Positions 63,806 through 64,000 of a stretch of DNA of 64,000 nucleotides are shown in pieces. Each line of letters begins with the position of its first letter. The stretch's first letter is position 1. Origin of the DNA: Teichococcus coralli (lineage in GTDB: Bacteria > Pseudomonadota > Alphaproteobacteria > Acetobacterales > Acetobacteraceae); NCBI RefSeq assembly GCF_009829925.1, contig NZ_SNVJ01000005.1:217541-281540 (forward strand), written 5' to 3'. The translations under genes and the position numbers were made by a program. The notes below the pieces were generated by a model. That model saw only the letters and a list, made by a program, of their open reading frames with translations, was not told the origin of the DNA and ran no database searches.

Positions 63806-64000
63806 TGGCTGGAGCGGAGGGAGCGGCGGCTCCCGCCATCGAGTTGCGCGGCATCGAGAAGCGCTTCGGCGCCGTGCAGGCCAACCGCGCGGTGGACCTC
63901 ACGGTCCGCCGCGGCACCATCCACGGCATCATCGGCGAGAACGGCGCCGGCAAGTCCACGCTGATGGCCATCCTGCACGGCTTCTACCAGGCCGATGCCG
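63805..64000 (+). CDS. ABC transporter ATP-binding protein, N-terminal fragment (nucleoside/sugar type)
   Basis: The gene starts with ATG at 63805, overlapping the BMP gene stop, and reads 65 residues to the window end. [20 protein letters not shown] is the typical start of simple-sugar or nucleoside ABC ATPases, and [20 protein letters not shown] is Walker A. It probably has a second ATPase domain and permease genes beyond the window. Confidence 0.88.
   Translation, partial: MAGAEGAAAPAIELRGIEKRFGAVQANRAVDLTVRRGTIHGIIGENGAGKSTLMAILHGFYQADA

Noticed and set aside
1..64000. tRNA, rRNA, CRISPR arrays, intact insertion sequences or prophage
   Set aside because: I looked for tRNA TpsiC-loop sequences, regularly spaced repeats, transposase genes with terminal repeats and phage structural genes, and saw none.

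Overview
The window is GC-rich (about 70 percent by eye), gene-dense chromosomal DNA from an alphaproteobacterium. Gene content and order (a MarR/OmpR pair like PetP-PetR beside a branched-chain aminotransferase, uvrC-pgsA-moaD-moaE, a NadE-like gene beside gltX, a phasin, DUF1289 and EI24 proteins, an AapJ-type binding protein) fit Rhodospirillales/Acetobacteraceae, with a Roseomonas-like organism the most likely guess. No rRNA, tRNA, CRISPR array, prophage or intact insertion sequence was seen. The only decayed patch is 36.3-37.4 kb.

Layout: 0-6 kb has a partial FAD oxidoreductase, a TPR protein, ada, an adenosine-deaminase-family enzyme, and glycerate kinase followed by pyruvate kinase. 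6-13 kb has ilvE divergent from a MarR/response-regulator/histidine-kinase operon, then a phasin, a TetR/COQ9-like protein, and ybjN-proC. 13-18 kb is a five-gene chain joined by 4-bp overlaps or a 1-bp gap: DMT transporter, NadE-like pseudoenzyme, acidic protein, gltX, Rossmann protein. 18-25 kb has a porin and the uvrC-pgsA-lipoprotein-moaD-moaE-membrane-protein operon, headed by an AT-rich region with DnaA-box-like sites. 25-32 kb has folB with a pteridine-reductase-like SDR, and a NitT/TauT transporter split by an opposing outer-membrane protein gene. It continues with a lone tungstate-type permease and a small DUF4347-like protein.

32-36 kb is an iron(III) ABC importer operon (binding protein, permease, ATPase) with a good Fur box. 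36.3-37.4 kb holds palindromic repeats, a probable transposase scrap and a frameshifted histidine-kinase remnant. 37-50 kb has a zinc/cadmium-type P-ATPase behind a MerR-class promoter, parE, dps, an MFS exporter, a deoxyribosyltransferase, otsA, two transport or surface genes and a flavin reductase. 50-57 kb has an MFS/TetR divergent pair with a shared inverted-repeat operator, a hydroxyacid dehydrogenase, an atypical SDR overlapping a carbamoylase-type amidohydrolase, and an orphan amino-acid binding protein. 57-64 kb has an aldo/keto reductase, an ABC exporter, an EI24 protein, and an apparent nucleotide-scavenging operon running off the end (CpdB-type phosphodiesterase/nucleotidase, BMP-family binding protein, ABC ATPase).

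The most unusual item is the NadE homologue at 14.0-15.4 kb. It keeps the whole fold outline but has lost the glutaminase Lys and Cys and the SGGxDS ATP loop, while remaining an intact frame in the gltX operon. Other points of interest are the regulatory sites (Fur, MerR, TetR, possible LexA and DnaA boxes), the split transporter operon, the SDR without its Tyr/Lys pair, and the degraded island.
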